A DNA stretch of 64,000 nucleotides from Kushneria phosphatilytica (GCF_008247605.1 NZ_CP043420.1:3224001-3288000); one strand, 5' to 3'. Positions 43,296 through 52,625 are shown, numbered from the stretch's first letter. The notes: generated by a model from the sequence alone, not told the origin. Made by a program: numbers and translations.

Positions 43296-44618
43296 ATGCG
43301 TCAGCTGGATTCGCAGCTCGCCTCGAGCGTGCAATTTCTCAAGCAGGCCCGGATACCGGATACCGATTCTGACCTGGAGCTGTCACGCAGCGTGATGGAG
43401 ATCATTTTCGGTGTACGCGAGCGTGGTGATGCCGCCATCAGGGAGTATTCAAATCGCTTTGATGGCGTCGAGCCGGAATATTTCGAGGTCACCCGGGCCG
43501 AACGGGAAGTCGCATTGAATGAGCTCGACTCTCGGACCCGCCAGGACACCGAATTCGCCATCGCCCAGGTGCGTCGGTTCGCCGAAGCGCAACTGGCTAC
43601 GCTACAGCCGCTGGAAATCGAAACTCTCCCCGGCGTGCATCTCGGTCACCGTATCCTGCCGATCGCTGCCGTGGGCTGCTACGTGCCCGGCGGTCGCTAT
43701 CCGCTGCTTTCCGCGCCGATCATGTCGCTGGTACCGGCAACCGTCGCCGGCTGCTCACAGATCGTGGCCTGCCTGCCACCCAATGCTCACCCCTCGGTGG
43801 TCGCCATCTGCCATCTGGCGGGTGCTCATCGCATCTTCCGGATCGGCGGCGCCCAGGCGATTGCCGCCATGGCTCACGGTACCGAAAGCGTTCCCGCAGT
43901 CGACAAGATCATGGGGCCAGGCAATGCCTTCGTGAACGAAGCCAAGCGTCAGGTCTTTGGCAGCGTCGGCATCGATGCCCTGGCCGGGCCCAGTGAAATC
44001 TTCACGTTGGCCGATGACAGTGCCGATCCTCGCATTCTTGCGGCCGACATGCTCGCCCAGGCCGAGCATGACCCACACGCCCGCCCCGGTATGGCGACTA
44101 CCAGTGCACGCCTTGCCCGCGACACTATCGCCGAGGTCGAACGACAGCTGGAAAGCCTTTCATCACGCGAAGTAGCCGGTGAGGCCTGGCGCCAGCAAGG
44201 AGAAGTTGTGGTATGCGCCGATGAAGAGAGCCTGATCGGCTTTGCCGACTACATGGCAACCGAGCATCTGCAGATTCATGCCCGTAATGCGCATGCCCTG
44301 CTCGAACGCATCAGCAATTACGGTTCAGCCTTTATCGGCCAGAACGCCAGCGTGGTCTTTTCCGACAAGTGCTGCGGTACCAACCACACTCTGCCAACCG
44401 GACAGGCAGCACGTTATACCGGCGGTCTCTGGGTCGGCACCTATCTCAAGACCTGCACTCATCAGTGGATTGAGCCGAACGGTATCGAAGCGCTGGCGCC
44501 TTCTGCCATACGTCAGAGTCTTACCGAGCGCATGGAGGGACATGCCCGAGCGGCCGCCATCCGCCTGTATCCCGATCAGTTGGAGGAGATCGTCAACGGT
44601 CATATTCCCGACGCCTGA
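43296..44618 (+). CDS. Histidinol dehydrogenase-family dehydrogenase (HpsN-like), catabolic
   Basis: 440 aa. HisD fold with catalytic and zinc residues kept: AQAEHDPHA (Gln/His ligands), ATEHLQIH (acid/base Glu-His), FSDKCCGTNHTLPTG (Asp ligand) and EGHARA (His ligand). The blocks GTNHTLPTGQAARYTGGLWV resemble HpsN-type sulfopropanediol 3-dehydrogenases more than biosynthetic HisD, and no his genes are near. Probably a zinc, NAD-dependent oxidiser of a small amino- or sulfo-alcohol to the acid. GGAGGG 7 nt before ATG 43296; the longer frame (43233) crosses the promoter. Confidence 0.82.
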   Translation: MRQLDSQLASSVQFLKQARIPDTDSDLELSRSVMEIIFGVRERGDAAIREYSNRFDGVEPEYFEVTRAEREVALNELDSRTRQDTEFAIAQVRRFAEAQLATLQPLEIETLPGVHLGHRILPIAAVGCYVPGGRYPLLSAPIMSLVPATVAGCSQIVACLPPNAHPSVVAICHLAGAHRIFRIGGAQAIAAMAHGTESVPAVDKIMGPGNAFVNEAKRQVFGSVGIDALAGPSEIFTLADDSADPRILAADMLAQAEHDPHARPGMATTSARLARDTIAEVERQLESLSSREVAGEAWRQQGEVVVCADEESLIGFADYMATEHLQIHARNAHALLERISNYGSAFIGQNASVVFSDKCCGTNHTLPTGQAARYTGGLWVGTYLKTCTHQWIEPNGIEALAPSAIRQSLTERMEGHARAAAIRLYPDQLEEIVNGHIPDA

Positions 44619-44683
44619 ACCCACTCAATCTACCTACCCACGCGCCGGGCCTGCCCGGCCCATGATCAGCACCGGAGACAACA

Positions 44684-46045
44684 ATGGCCAATACTCACGG
44701 TACGCAGGATCAGCAGCCCACCCTGAGCCGGACACTCGGGCTCGGCTCGGTCGTCATCTTCGGCATTGCCTGGGTCACGCCACTGATCGCACTGGCGACC
44801 ATCGGCATTATCGTCCAGCTCTCCAACGGCACTGCACCCACGGCCTATCTGGTCACGCTTGCCGCAATGCTGTTCACCGCCTGGAGTTACGGGCGCATGG
44901 CCTCCGTCCATCATCAGACCGCCGGCTCCGCCTATACCTATGTCGGCAAGGAGATCGGCCCACGGCTGGGCTTTCTGACCGGCTGGCTGATCCTGCTGGA
45001 TTACTTCTTCATCCCGCTGGTGGTCTGGTTGATTGGCGCCGCCTACCTGGCCCAGCACTTTCCGGCGATTCCGATGAGCATCTGGATCATCGGTTTTATC
45101 GTGCTGACCACGGTACTCAATATCATCGGTATCAAGGTGACGGTACGCGCCAACATCCTGCTGGTCGCCTTCCAGCTTCTGGTCATAGCCATCTTCATTG
45201 CCCTGAGTCTGAGCTATTACGCCGGGGCTGATACCGGAGCCAGTCTGCTGACCCCGTTTTTCAATGAACACACCACATCAGCGGCGATCGCTGCAGCGGC
45301 CGCCGTAGCAGCGTACTCCTTCATCGGCTTTGATGGCCTGACGCTGCTGACCGAAGAGACACGTCGTCCCGAGCGCACCATTCCGAAGGCGATGATGATT
45401 GTGGTGCTGTTCTTTGGCGTACTATTTGTCAGCGTGGCCTGGTGCGCACAACTGATTCATCCCGGCAGCAGCTTTAACAATACCGACTCCGCCGCGCTTG
45501 AGCTGGCCTCCATGATCGGTGGCAATCTGTTCGCTGCCTTCCTGCTGGCAGGACTGGTAGTGGGACAGTTCGCCTGTGGGCTGGCAATCCAGGCCGGCGC
45601 CTCGCGGCTGCTGTTCACCATGGGGCGTGATGGTGCCCTGCCGCGTGCACTGGCTTATGTCTCTCCCCAGCAACGCACACCGGTAGTGAGCATCATGCTG
45701 ATCGGCCTGACCGGGCTGGCGGGTATTTTCCTGGATGTCACCACCTCGGCATCCTTCATCAACTTCGGCGCCTTCGGTGCCTTCACCCTGGTCAATATCA
45801 GCGTCATTGTGCACTGGTGGCGACATCGTCCTCAGCAGGGTGCTGTCGGCCTTCTGAGCTGGGTCATCCTGCCGCTGGCCGGCGCCGTAATCGATTTTTA
45901 CCTGCTGCTGAGTCTGGAGAGCAATGCCACACTGGTGGGTAGCATCTGGCTACTGATCGGGCTGGTCTGGCTCGCCGTGCTAACCCGGGGCTTTCGTCAG
46001 CCCCCGCCGCGGCTGAGTCTGGACGAAGCTGAACAGACCGGCTGA
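44684..46045 (+). CDS. APC-family amino acid/amine permease
   Basis: 453 aa, 12 membrane segments. APC features: LGLGSVVIFGIAWVTPLIAL in helix 1, AGSAYTYVGKEIGP, SFIGFDGLTLLTEETRRPERTIPKA. PuuP/EutP-like group of amine importers. Encoded 65 nt after the HisD-like gene and 19 nt before the nitrilase-family gene, so it likely imports the operon's substrate. Confidence 0.88.
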   Translation: MANTHGTQDQQPTLSRTLGLGSVVIFGIAWVTPLIALATIGIIVQLSNGTAPTAYLVTLAAMLFTAWSYGRMASVHHQTAGSAYTYVGKEIGPRLGFLTGWLILLDYFFIPLVVWLIGAAYLAQHFPAIPMSIWIIGFIVLTTVLNIIGIKVTVRANILLVAFQLLVIAIFIALSLSYYAGADTGASLLTPFFNEHTTSAAIAAAAAVAAYSFIGFDGLTLLTEETRRPERTIPKAMMIVVLFFGVLFVSVAWCAQLIHPGSSFNNTDSAALELASMIGGNLFAAFLLAGLVVGQFACGLAIQAGASRLLFTMGRDGALPRALAYVSPQQRTPVVSIMLIGLTGLAGIFLDVTTSASFINFGAFGAFTLVNISVIVHWWRHRPQQGAVGLLSWVILPLAGAVIDFYLLLSLESNATLVGSIWLLIGLVWLAVLTRGFRQPPPRLSLDEAEQTG

Positions 46046-46064
46046 GCACAACGGGAGAATGTCC

Positions 46065-46883
46065 ATGACACACTCACTGACGCTGGGGCTGGCCCAGCTC
46101 ACCCCCAAGGTGGGCCATATCGACGCCAACCTGGCCAGTCTCGGACAAACACTCAAGGCGCACCCCGAAGTCGATCTGATGGTGCTACCGGAGCTTTTCC
46201 TGGGCGGCTATACCACTCGCGATCCTGCTGCAGGGGCCGTCACCCCCGAAGATGTGCGCATACATGAGCTGTCCGAACTGGCTCGCCGCCATGACACTGC
46301 GCTGATACTGGGGGCCGCCGAGCACTACGCCGGCGGTATCGCCAATTCGGCGCTGTGTCTGGATCGCCGTGGTCAGCTGCTCGGCAGTTATCGCAAGGCG
46401 CAGCTGTTCGGTGATGAAAGTACCGTATTCACCGCCGGCGATGCTCTGACAGTGATCGAATTCGATGGTGTACGTATCGGTCTGATGATCTGCTTTGACC
46501 TGGAGTTTCCGGAGGTGGCGCGCGCTCTGGCGCGTGAAGGCGCCGATCTGCTGGTGACAATCTCTGCCAACATGACGCCGTTCGGTCAGGATCACCATGT
46601 CTTCGCCAGGGCCCGGGCCATCGAGAACGGGCTGCCTCATGTTTATGTCAATCAGGTGGGTGCAGGCGAGGTATTCACCTTTACCGGTGGGTCGATGGTG
46701 GTATCACCGGACGGCCAGATCGACGCAGCAGCCGGGGACAACGGCGAAGCCGTCACGGTCGCTCATCTTGAGCTGCCTTTCATCAGCACCCTGCGCCCCC
46801 GCTATCTGGAATTGCTGCGCGATCCACCCCCCACGGTCAGAACGGCCGGGCGTGACGGAAAGGCCTCAAGCCCGACGGAGTGA
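46065..46883 (+). CDS. Carbon-nitrogen hydrolase (nitrilase superfamily)
   Basis: 272 aa. Glu-Lys-Cys triad: E in LPELFLGGY, K in YRKAQLFGDE, C in LMICFDLEFPE. Amidase branch; hydrolyses a linear amide or carbamoyl group in the cytosol. GGGAG precedes ATG 46065 by 7 nt, while the ATG at 46059 is too close to it. Third gene after the dehydrogenase and permease; an amide-bearing substrate or intermediate would explain the set. Confidence 0.86.
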   Translation: MTHSLTLGLAQLTPKVGHIDANLASLGQTLKAHPEVDLMVLPELFLGGYTTRDPAAGAVTPEDVRIHELSELARRHDTALILGAAEHYAGGIANSALCLDRRGQLLGSYRKAQLFGDESTVFTAGDALTVIEFDGVRIGLMICFDLEFPEVARALAREGADLLVTISANMTPFGQDHHVFARARAIENGLPHVYVNQVGAGEVFTFTGGSMVVSPDGQIDAAAGDNGEAVTVAHLELPFISTLRPRYLELLRDPPPTVRTAGRDGKASSPTE

Positions 46884-47137
46884 ACACTCACGGTACCGGA
46901 GTAAACAACGGGGCCGAGCGAAAATCTGCGCCGGCCGCCGGGTATCATGGACCTGCGCTGCCAGCCTCTCATGCTGGAGTCTGAGACCTTCGCATGAGAA
47001 CACTCCCGCGGAGCATGAACCCAGTCACCGGCGCTGTGCCGCAACGCGCCTTATCGGGCAATCGGCGCGGATCGGCATGATGATGTCGGCGCTACCGGGT
47101 AATCCTGAGGCATCGTTTCATTGCCCAGGATCGCGCC

Positions 47138-47827
47138 ATGACCCACACACTCACCACCATCCTCGAGCCCGACAGTGACCAGTTCGCCAATGCCAGCGTC
47201 ATCGTGCTGCATGGTGCCGGCGGTCAGGGCAATGATTTTCGTCCGCTGATGCCGCTTTTGAAGTTGCCCGCCAGCCAGGGGCTCATGCGGTTTCTGCTGC
47301 CCGATGCCGCCCTTCGACCGCTGGACGACAGCGAGATCGAACGCAGCGCCTGGTATAACCGACCGGATGACAACGGCAAGCGCGATGACACCGGGCTGGC
47401 CATTGCCACTGCCTGGGTGCAGGTATTGATCGAACACGAGATCGAGCAGGATATCGACAGTCGACGCATCTTCCTCATCGGTTTCCAGCAGGGCGCCGAG
47501 GTGGCCTGTCGTGCCGCCCTCACCTTCGGATCGCGTCTGGGCGGGGTGGTCGCCATGTCGGCCGATCTCACCACGCTTGCTACGACGGATGTCAACGAGG
47601 CCAATCGCGACCTGCCACTGCTGATTCAGCATGGCTTCCGCGACGACATGATTGCCGAGCACCGGGCCCGGGCCGGCGCCGACCGGCTGAAGCACCAGGG
47701 GCTGACGGTGGACTACCACCCCTATGATATGCCCCACGGTTTCTGTACCACTCAGCTGCACGATGTGCGTCGCTGGCTGGGGGCGCGACTCAAGGCCGCG
47801 CCGTTACCGGTCTGGCGCTGCTTCTGA
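47138..47827 (+). CDS. EstB-like alpha/beta-hydrolase lacking the catalytic serine
   Basis: 229 aa, paralogue of the enzyme at 41893 (same order of motifs: VIVLHGAGGQGNDF, IDSRRIFLIGF, PYDMPHGF). The nucleophile elbow reads GFQQG: position 117 is glutamine (codon CAG, 47486-47488) where serine is expected. Asp (FRDD) and His (MPHGF) remain. So it is likely inactive as an esterase and may bind a ligand or protein. Frame is open and codon use normal, so it is not a decayed pseudogene. A 254-nt gap before it shows no other feature. Confidence 0.8.
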   Translation: MTHTLTTILEPDSDQFANASVIVLHGAGGQGNDFRPLMPLLKLPASQGLMRFLLPDAALRPLDDSEIERSAWYNRPDDNGKRDDTGLAIATAWVQVLIEHEIEQDIDSRRIFLIGFQQGAEVACRAALTFGSRLGGVVAMSADLTTLATTDVNEANRDLPLLIQHGFRDDMIAEHRARAGADRLKHQGLTVDYHPYDMPHGFCTTQLHDVRRWLGARLKAAPLPVWRCF

Positions 47828-47838
47828 GCCAGCGCAGG

Positions 47839-48759
47839 TCAGAGGCGAATATCCTCCGGTCCGTTGATCACGGCATCAATACGGGTACCGGTATCGTGCT
47901 CCTCATTGGAGAAGCCATCAAAGCCCGCAAGCGCACCGAAATCGAGCTCGACCAGTGATGCGATGCGCGACACGCTGCGCTGATAAGTGCGGTACTGGCC
48001 GAACATGAACCCGAGCCGGTCGAGATCCTCGGCCTGCTCGATCATGTAACCACTCGCTGAAGGCTTGCCATCGCGATCGACAAAGGCCACTACCTTCCAG
48101 AAGGCTTCGGGGATCTGCACCCCCCGATAACAACGATCGCTGTCACGCAGCACCGGACCGGTAAACACCGTGATGCGCTGGTCATCGGCACGCGCATGAT
48201 CGATCAGATAATCTTCCAGTCCCAGCCATGTCTGCTGATTGAACCCCGCCATCTGCGGGCTGCAGTTGGTGAAGTGGAAGGTATCACGATTGGCCTGCTC
48301 GGCCTGCTCACCCCAGTTGGGTGCCGTACGGCGTACCAGATGACCGCGATCAAGTGGATTGTCGGCGTAGAGTGCCTCGCCGAGCTGACACTCACGCGGG
48401 ATGCGATCGTCATAACGCCAATGATCATCGCCCCGCTCGATGCGACGCAGCTGCTTGCCATCGATATTGAGTGCGGTGAAGATCGCCAGCCGTCGCGAGC
48501 GCGACATCACGATCGAGAAGTGGGTGTAGTCGAGCCGATTGTCACTGCTGCCCTCGACCGGGGTGACGTCATCGGCACGCTGGCCGACCGGCGTCGGTAG
48601 CGGCACCTCGAAATCGGGTAGAAAGTCACTGTCATACCCCTGTCGATCAGCCAGCGATTCAGCAGCAGAAGCCGTCGCCGTGCGCTGTGGTGCCTGAGCC
48701 GGGGAAGGGACAAGTGCCGATAGATCCCTCAGCACTGGGCGGTGGTCGCGGTCGGTCAT
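47839..48759 (-). CDS. DNA/RNA non-specific endonuclease (NUC1-like)
   Basis: 306 aa. NUC motif NPLDRGHLVRR (general-base His in DRGH) and metal-binding Asn in FHFTNCSPQMAGFNQ, with the late FTGPVL strand. Cleaves DNA and RNA with magnesium. No signal peptide: the N-terminus is polar and about 70 residues of low-complexity linker precede the domain. So either it acts in the cytosol, is kept inhibited, or leaves by a non-Sec route. Close to no immunity gene I can recognise. Confidence 0.85.
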   Translation of the reverse strand: MTDRDHRPVLRDLSALVPSPAQAPQRTATASAAESLADRQGYDSDFLPDFEVPLPTPVGQRADDVTPVEGSSDNRLDYTHFSIVMSRSRRLAIFTALNIDGKQLRRIERGDDHWRYDDRIPRECQLGEALYADNPLDRGHLVRRTAPNWGEQAEQANRDTFHFTNCSPQMAGFNQQTWLGLEDYLIDHARADDQRITVFTGPVLRDSDRCYRGVQIPEAFWKVVAFVDRDGKPSASGYMIEQAEDLDRLGFMFGQYRTYQRSVSRIASLVELDFGALAGFDGFSNEEHDTGTRIDAVINGPEDIRL

Positions 48760-48843
48760 GAAGACGCTCCGAAACGGATGGAACCTTCAGCCTGGCAGAC
48801 ACCGATCACTTTCACGTGACAGTAACGCGACAGCCCGGCGCGC

Positions 48844-49113
48844 TCAGCGTAACTGACTGTCCTTGCTGCCGCGGCGATTGATACTGCCGCTTTGCCGCAG
48901 CCGACGATCCTCTTGCGCCTGACACTCGACACAGAGTCGTACGCCGGGGATCGCCTCACGGCGTTTTTGAGGAATCTCGGCATCGCACAGCTCGCAGTGG
49001 CTCAGACTTTCGCCACTTTCCCCCAGATGACTGCGTGCCTGACGAATGCCGTCCTCGACGGTGTCGTCAATCTGCTCCTGTACTGCACCATCTCTTGCCC
49101 AACCGTTGGCCAT
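48844..49113 (-). CDS. DksA/TraR-type C4 zinc finger protein
   Basis: 89 aa. Zinc finger CELCDAEIPQKRREAIPG then LCVEC (CX2C-X17-CX2C), preceded by a short helical region and followed by a basic tail. Size and form resemble E. coli YbiI. Might act on RNA polymerase as DksA does, but the coiled-coil arm is short. Same strand as the MocR gene, separated by 18 nt. Confidence 0.82.
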   Translation of the reverse strand: MANGWARDGAVQEQIDDTVEDGIRQARSHLGESGESLSHCELCDAEIPQKRREAIPGVRLCVECQAQEDRRLRQSGSINRRGSKDSQLR

Positions 49114-49131
49114 GGAAGCTCTCCTCCTTCA

Positions 49132-50613
49132 TCAGGTGCCGGTACGCAGCGTCTGCCAGGCTCGCACCAGCCAGCCACCGGCACGCGTGATTCTTTCTTC
49201 ATTACTACCAGCGTAGCCCAGCACCAAACCGGGCTCAGGCTTGTTTCCAACGAAATATTTCGACAGCGGCGACAGTACGGTGCCTGCTTCATTACCCGCT
49301 TCAACCAGCGTACGCTCCAGTGATGCCGATTCCAGCGAGGCCAGCAGATGCATACCGGCGTGCCCGGCAGAGAGGCTCAACCCCTCGGCAGTCGCCGGCG
49401 CCAGTACCTGGCGCAGCACTGTCTGGCGGTGCTGATAGACACGGCGCATGCGCGCTATATGGCGGGCGAAATACCCCCGCTCGATGAAATCGGCCAGAGC
49501 CGCCTGGGTAACATACTGCCCCTCCCGGTTGAGTCTCGCATTGGCACGCCGAAAGGGCTCGATCAATGAGGGCGGCAGCACCAGGTAACCCAGTCGCAGA
49601 CCGGGATAGAGCACCTTGCTGAAGGTGCCAACGTAGATCACACGGGTCCGCTCGCTCAGCCCTTGCAGCGAGGCAAGCGGCGGCGTGGCATAGCGAAACT
49701 CGCTGTCGTAGTCATCCTCGATAAGCCAGGCATCGTGTCGCTCGGCGCTTTCCAGCAGCGCCAGTCGACGGGCCAGAGACAGCGTTACGCCACGCGGATA
49801 CTGATGCGATGGCGTCACATAAATCAGCGCTGGCGGCTTTGCATCGCTCGGCACCCGAGCAGGATCCATCCCTTCGTCATCAACCGGCACCGGTACCAGT
49901 GCAAGCCCCGCTGCACGAAAGGCCGCCTGCGCCCCGCCGTAACCCGGCTCCTCGATCCAGGCACTGTCGCCGGGATCGGCCAGCAACCGGGCAATCAGCT
50001 CGAAGCCCTGCTGCGCGCCCTGGGTGATCAGAATCTGTTGCGGCGTGCAGCGCACCGAGCGTGACAGCCGCAGATAGTCGCAGAGCGCTTCCTTCAGTGC
50101 CTGTACGCCACCCTCCATGCGATAAGCCAGCCACTGCTCGGGGGCACGCTGCTGATGCCGGCGCAGCAGTCGCTGCCACTGCTCACGGGGGAACAGATCC
50201 AGCGCCGGCACACCAGGGGCAAAGGCATGATGTGATGTGTTGAGGACCGCGCAGTGCGCCAGCAGGGCACTGCCGCGGGCAGAGAGCGCGCCTTCGGCAG
50301 TATCCATCGGACCTGGCGACTCGAATGCAGGCAGTGCCAGCCGGGCCACAAACAACCCCGCGCCCGGTCTGGAGATGACAAACCCCTCGGCCACCAGACG
50401 TTCCAGCGCGGTCAGTACCGTATTGCGTCCGATCGAGAGTTCCCCGGCCAGTCGCCGCGAGGAGGGCAACGCAGCGCCCGGGGTCAGCGTACCGGTCTGA
50501 ATCCAGCCACGCAGTGTGGTATAGAGCGCACCGCTCAATGTCGCACTACCACGCTGAGGCAGCTCCATGGCCAGGGCCTCGATAATTCGATCGCTGTGGG
50601 CAAACTCGCTCAC
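49132..50613 (-). CDS. MocR/PdxR-family regulator (GntR HTH plus aminotransferase domain)
   Basis: 493 aa. Winged helix at ~20-85 (LPSSRRLAGELSIGRNTVLTALERL), then a type I aminotransferase domain with YVTPSHQYPRG, IEDDYDSEFRY and the PLP lysine in VGTFSKVLYPGLRLGY. Such regulators bind pyridoxal phosphate and often activate pyridoxine or amine genes divergently. GTG start 50613 with GGGGG 5-6 nt upstream. The divergent operon encodes two acetyltransferases and PaiB, its probable targets. Confidence 0.9.
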   Translation of the reverse strand: MSEFAHSDRIIEALAMELPQRGSATLSGALYTTLRGWIQTGTLTPGAALPSSRRLAGELSIGRNTVLTALERLVAEGFVISRPGAGLFVARLALPAFESPGPMDTAEGALSARGSALLAHCAVLNTSHHAFAPGVPALDLFPREQWQRLLRRHQQRAPEQWLAYRMEGGVQALKEALCDYLRLSRSVRCTPQQILITQGAQQGFELIARLLADPGDSAWIEEPGYGGAQAAFRAAGLALVPVPVDDEGMDPARVPSDAKPPALIYVTPSHQYPRGVTLSLARRLALLESAERHDAWLIEDDYDSEFRYATPPLASLQGLSERTRVIYVGTFSKVLYPGLRLGYLVLPPSLIEPFRRANARLNREGQYVTQAALADFIERGYFARHIARMRRVYQHRQTVLRQVLAPATAEGLSLSAGHAGMHLLASLESASLERTLVEAGNEAGTVLSPLSKYFVGNKPEPGLVLGYAGSNEERITRAGGWLVRAWQTLRTGT

Positions 50614-50705
50614 CGGTTCCCCCTTTTTTGTTTAAACCGGCTCTTATTGGAGAACCAGTATGCCGCGATCATATCGATACATCATGACCCGAGAGAAATG
50701 CCGCC

Positions 50706-51176
50706 ATGGCCATTGTTCGCCCTGCCACCCACGATGATCTCGACGCACTGGTCACGCTGCTCGATGACTATCGCGTCTTCTATCGACAGCCAAGTGATAA
50801 ACGCGCTGCCCGCGACTTCCTGTCCGCACGCTTCGGTCGTGGTGACTCGCATCTGCTGGTACATGAAACGCATGACGGACGTGTGACCGGGTTTGTGCAG
50901 CTCTATCCGGTGCTCTCCACTGTCAGTCTGCCACCGCGCTGGATTCTCAACGATCTGTTCGTCGCTGCTGACGCGCGCAGCCGGGGCGTCGGGCGTGCGC
51001 TGATGATGGCCACCACCGAACTCGCCCGCGAACATGACGTACCCCGGCTGACACTGGTGACTCAGGTCGACAACCATTCAGCCCGGCGGCTCCATGAGTC
51101 GCTGGGCTGGCAGCGTGTGAATGATTTCTACAGTTATACGCTGGATCTGACGCCGGGTGAGGCTGAGACACCATGA
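50706..51176 (+). CDS. GNAT-family N-acetyltransferase
   Basis: 156 aa. Acetyl-CoA loop VAADARSRGVGRALMMA and the C-terminal strand region RRLHESLGWQRV. Complete Gcn5 fold. Substrate unknown. First of three genes divergent from the MocR regulator; overlaps the next start (ATGA). Confidence 0.85.
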   Translation: MAIVRPATHDDLDALVTLLDDYRVFYRQPSDKRAARDFLSARFGRGDSHLLVHETHDGRVTGFVQLYPVLSTVSLPPRWILNDLFVAADARSRGVGRALMMATTELAREHDVPRLTLVTQVDNHSARRLHESLGWQRVNDFYSYTLDLTPGEAETP

Positions 51177-51904
51177 ACGAACCATGGACCCGCGTCGAGC
51201 AGCCGGTCGGGTTTGCGGTGCCTGACTGGCAGCCGCCGCCACATCCCGGCCCGCCGCGCCTGGCCGGCAGCTATTGCCGTATCGAACCGCTGGAGGCATC
51301 ACGCCATTCAGACGCACTATTCCAGTCCTGGCAGTCGAGTGAAGAGTGCAAGGCACGCTGGGTCTACCTCGGTGGCTGCCCCTTTGATGACCTTCCCGGC
51401 TGCCGGAAGTGGCTGGCCCATCAGGCCGCAAATGATGATCCAGCCTTCATGGCCATCATCGATGCCGCCAGCCATCAGGCAACCGGGACGGCCGCGTATC
51501 TCAATATCGTGGCCGAACACGGCACCATTGAACTCGGACATCTGAGTTTTTCATCCCGTCTGGCTCGCACGCCGGCCGCCACCGAAGCCCTCTATCTGCT
51601 GATGCGTCACGCCTTCGCGCTGGGTTATCGCCGCCTGGAGTGGAAGTGCGATGCGCTCAATGTACCTTCACGCCGGGCCGCCGAGCGGCTCGGGTTCAGC
51701 TTCGAAGGTATCTTCCATCAGCATCGGGTGGTACAGGGCCATAATCGCGACAGCGCCTGGTTTGCCCTGCTCGATCATCAATGGCCGAGACTGGTCCCGT
51801 GCTTCCGACAGTGGCTGGCACCGGAGAATTTCGATGCCGGGGGAAGACAGCACACAGCGCTGTCGACGCTTACTGCGGCTGCCTTGCAACGAGAGGAGGC
51901 ATAG
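51173..51904 (+). CDS. GNAT-family N-acetyltransferase (RimJ/RimL type)
   Basis: 243 aa. Longer RimL-like acetyltransferase; EALYLLMRHAFALGYRRLEWKCDALN and SRRAAERLGFSFEG are the family blocks, IELGHLSFSSRL the central strand. Possible role in protein or amine acetylation. Start overlaps the upstream stop; 3 nt before the PaiB gene. Confidence 0.85.
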   Translation: MNEPWTRVEQPVGFAVPDWQPPPHPGPPRLAGSYCRIEPLEASRHSDALFQSWQSSEECKARWVYLGGCPFDDLPGCRKWLAHQAANDDPAFMAIIDAASHQATGTAAYLNIVAEHGTIELGHLSFSSRLARTPAATEALYLLMRHAFALGYRRLEWKCDALNVPSRRAAERLGFSFEGIFHQHRVVQGHNRDSAWFALLDHQWPRLVPCFRQWLAPENFDAGGRQHTALSTLTAAALQREEA

Positions 51905-51907
51905 TCC

Positions 51908-52558
51908 ATGTACCTGCCCTGCCATTTCACGCTCGACGATCCGCTTGCCCTGCAGGCGACGATGCATGCACAGCCGTTCGCTACCCTGGTGACTATCACC
52001 AACGCCGGGCTGACGGTGGATCACCTGCCATTGCTGTTTGACCCGAATGATGCCGAGCACGGGGTACTGCGCGGCCATATCGCCCGCGCCAATCCCTTGT
52101 GGCGGGAAGATATCCTTGAAGCGCTGGCGATCTTTCATGGTCCGCAGCACTACATTACTCCTGCATGGTATCCGGCCAAACGCGAACACGGCCGGGTGGT
52201 GCCGACCTGGAACTATCTTGTTGTGCATGCCCGGGGCAGGCTTGCCTTCATCGAGGACCCTGGATGGCTGAAGGCGCATGTGGCCGCACTCGCTGTCTGC
52301 TTCGAAAAGCATCGAGCCCAGCCATGGTCAATCGCGGATGCGCCACAGGAGTATATCGATGGCATGTGCCGCGGCATCATCGGCCTGGAGCTGACCATCA
52401 CTGGCCTGACCGGCAAGCACAAGGCCAGCCAGCATCGCGATGAGGGTGAGCGTACCGCCATCTACGCAGGCCTGCAGGAGGAATATGGTCTTGATGCCGA
52501 TGACGCCGCGACGCTAATTGGCCTTTACCCGCTCAATGAGAAGGAGATATCCGAGTGA
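51908..52558 (+). CDS. PaiB-family FMN-binding protein
   Basis: 216 aa split-barrel flavoprotein. PaiB signature stretches: LPLLFDPNDAEHGVLRGHIA, AIFHGPQHYITPAWY and VPTWNYLVVHARG. In Bacillus PaiB is called a negative regulator of sporulation and protease genes; its biochemical role is not certain. Together with a GNAT (PaiA-like) gene this repeats the pai layout, here under a MocR regulator. Confidence 0.88.
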   Translation: MYLPCHFTLDDPLALQATMHAQPFATLVTITNAGLTVDHLPLLFDPNDAEHGVLRGHIARANPLWREDILEALAIFHGPQHYITPAWYPAKREHGRVVPTWNYLVVHARGRLAFIEDPGWLKAHVAALAVCFEKHRAQPWSIADAPQEYIDGMCRGIIGLELTITGLTGKHKASQHRDEGERTAIYAGLQEEYGLDADDAATLIGLYPLNEKEISE

Positions 52559-52625
52559 ACGCGCCTCTTGGCCGAACATGCGCCCGTGACACGCCGGCCG
52601 CCTGGTTGCAGGCGGCCGGACAAGC

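Noticed and set aside
46953..47003. 16-codon frame starting ATGGACCTGCGC in the gap before the esterase paralogue
   Set aside because: Too short, no ribosome-binding site.
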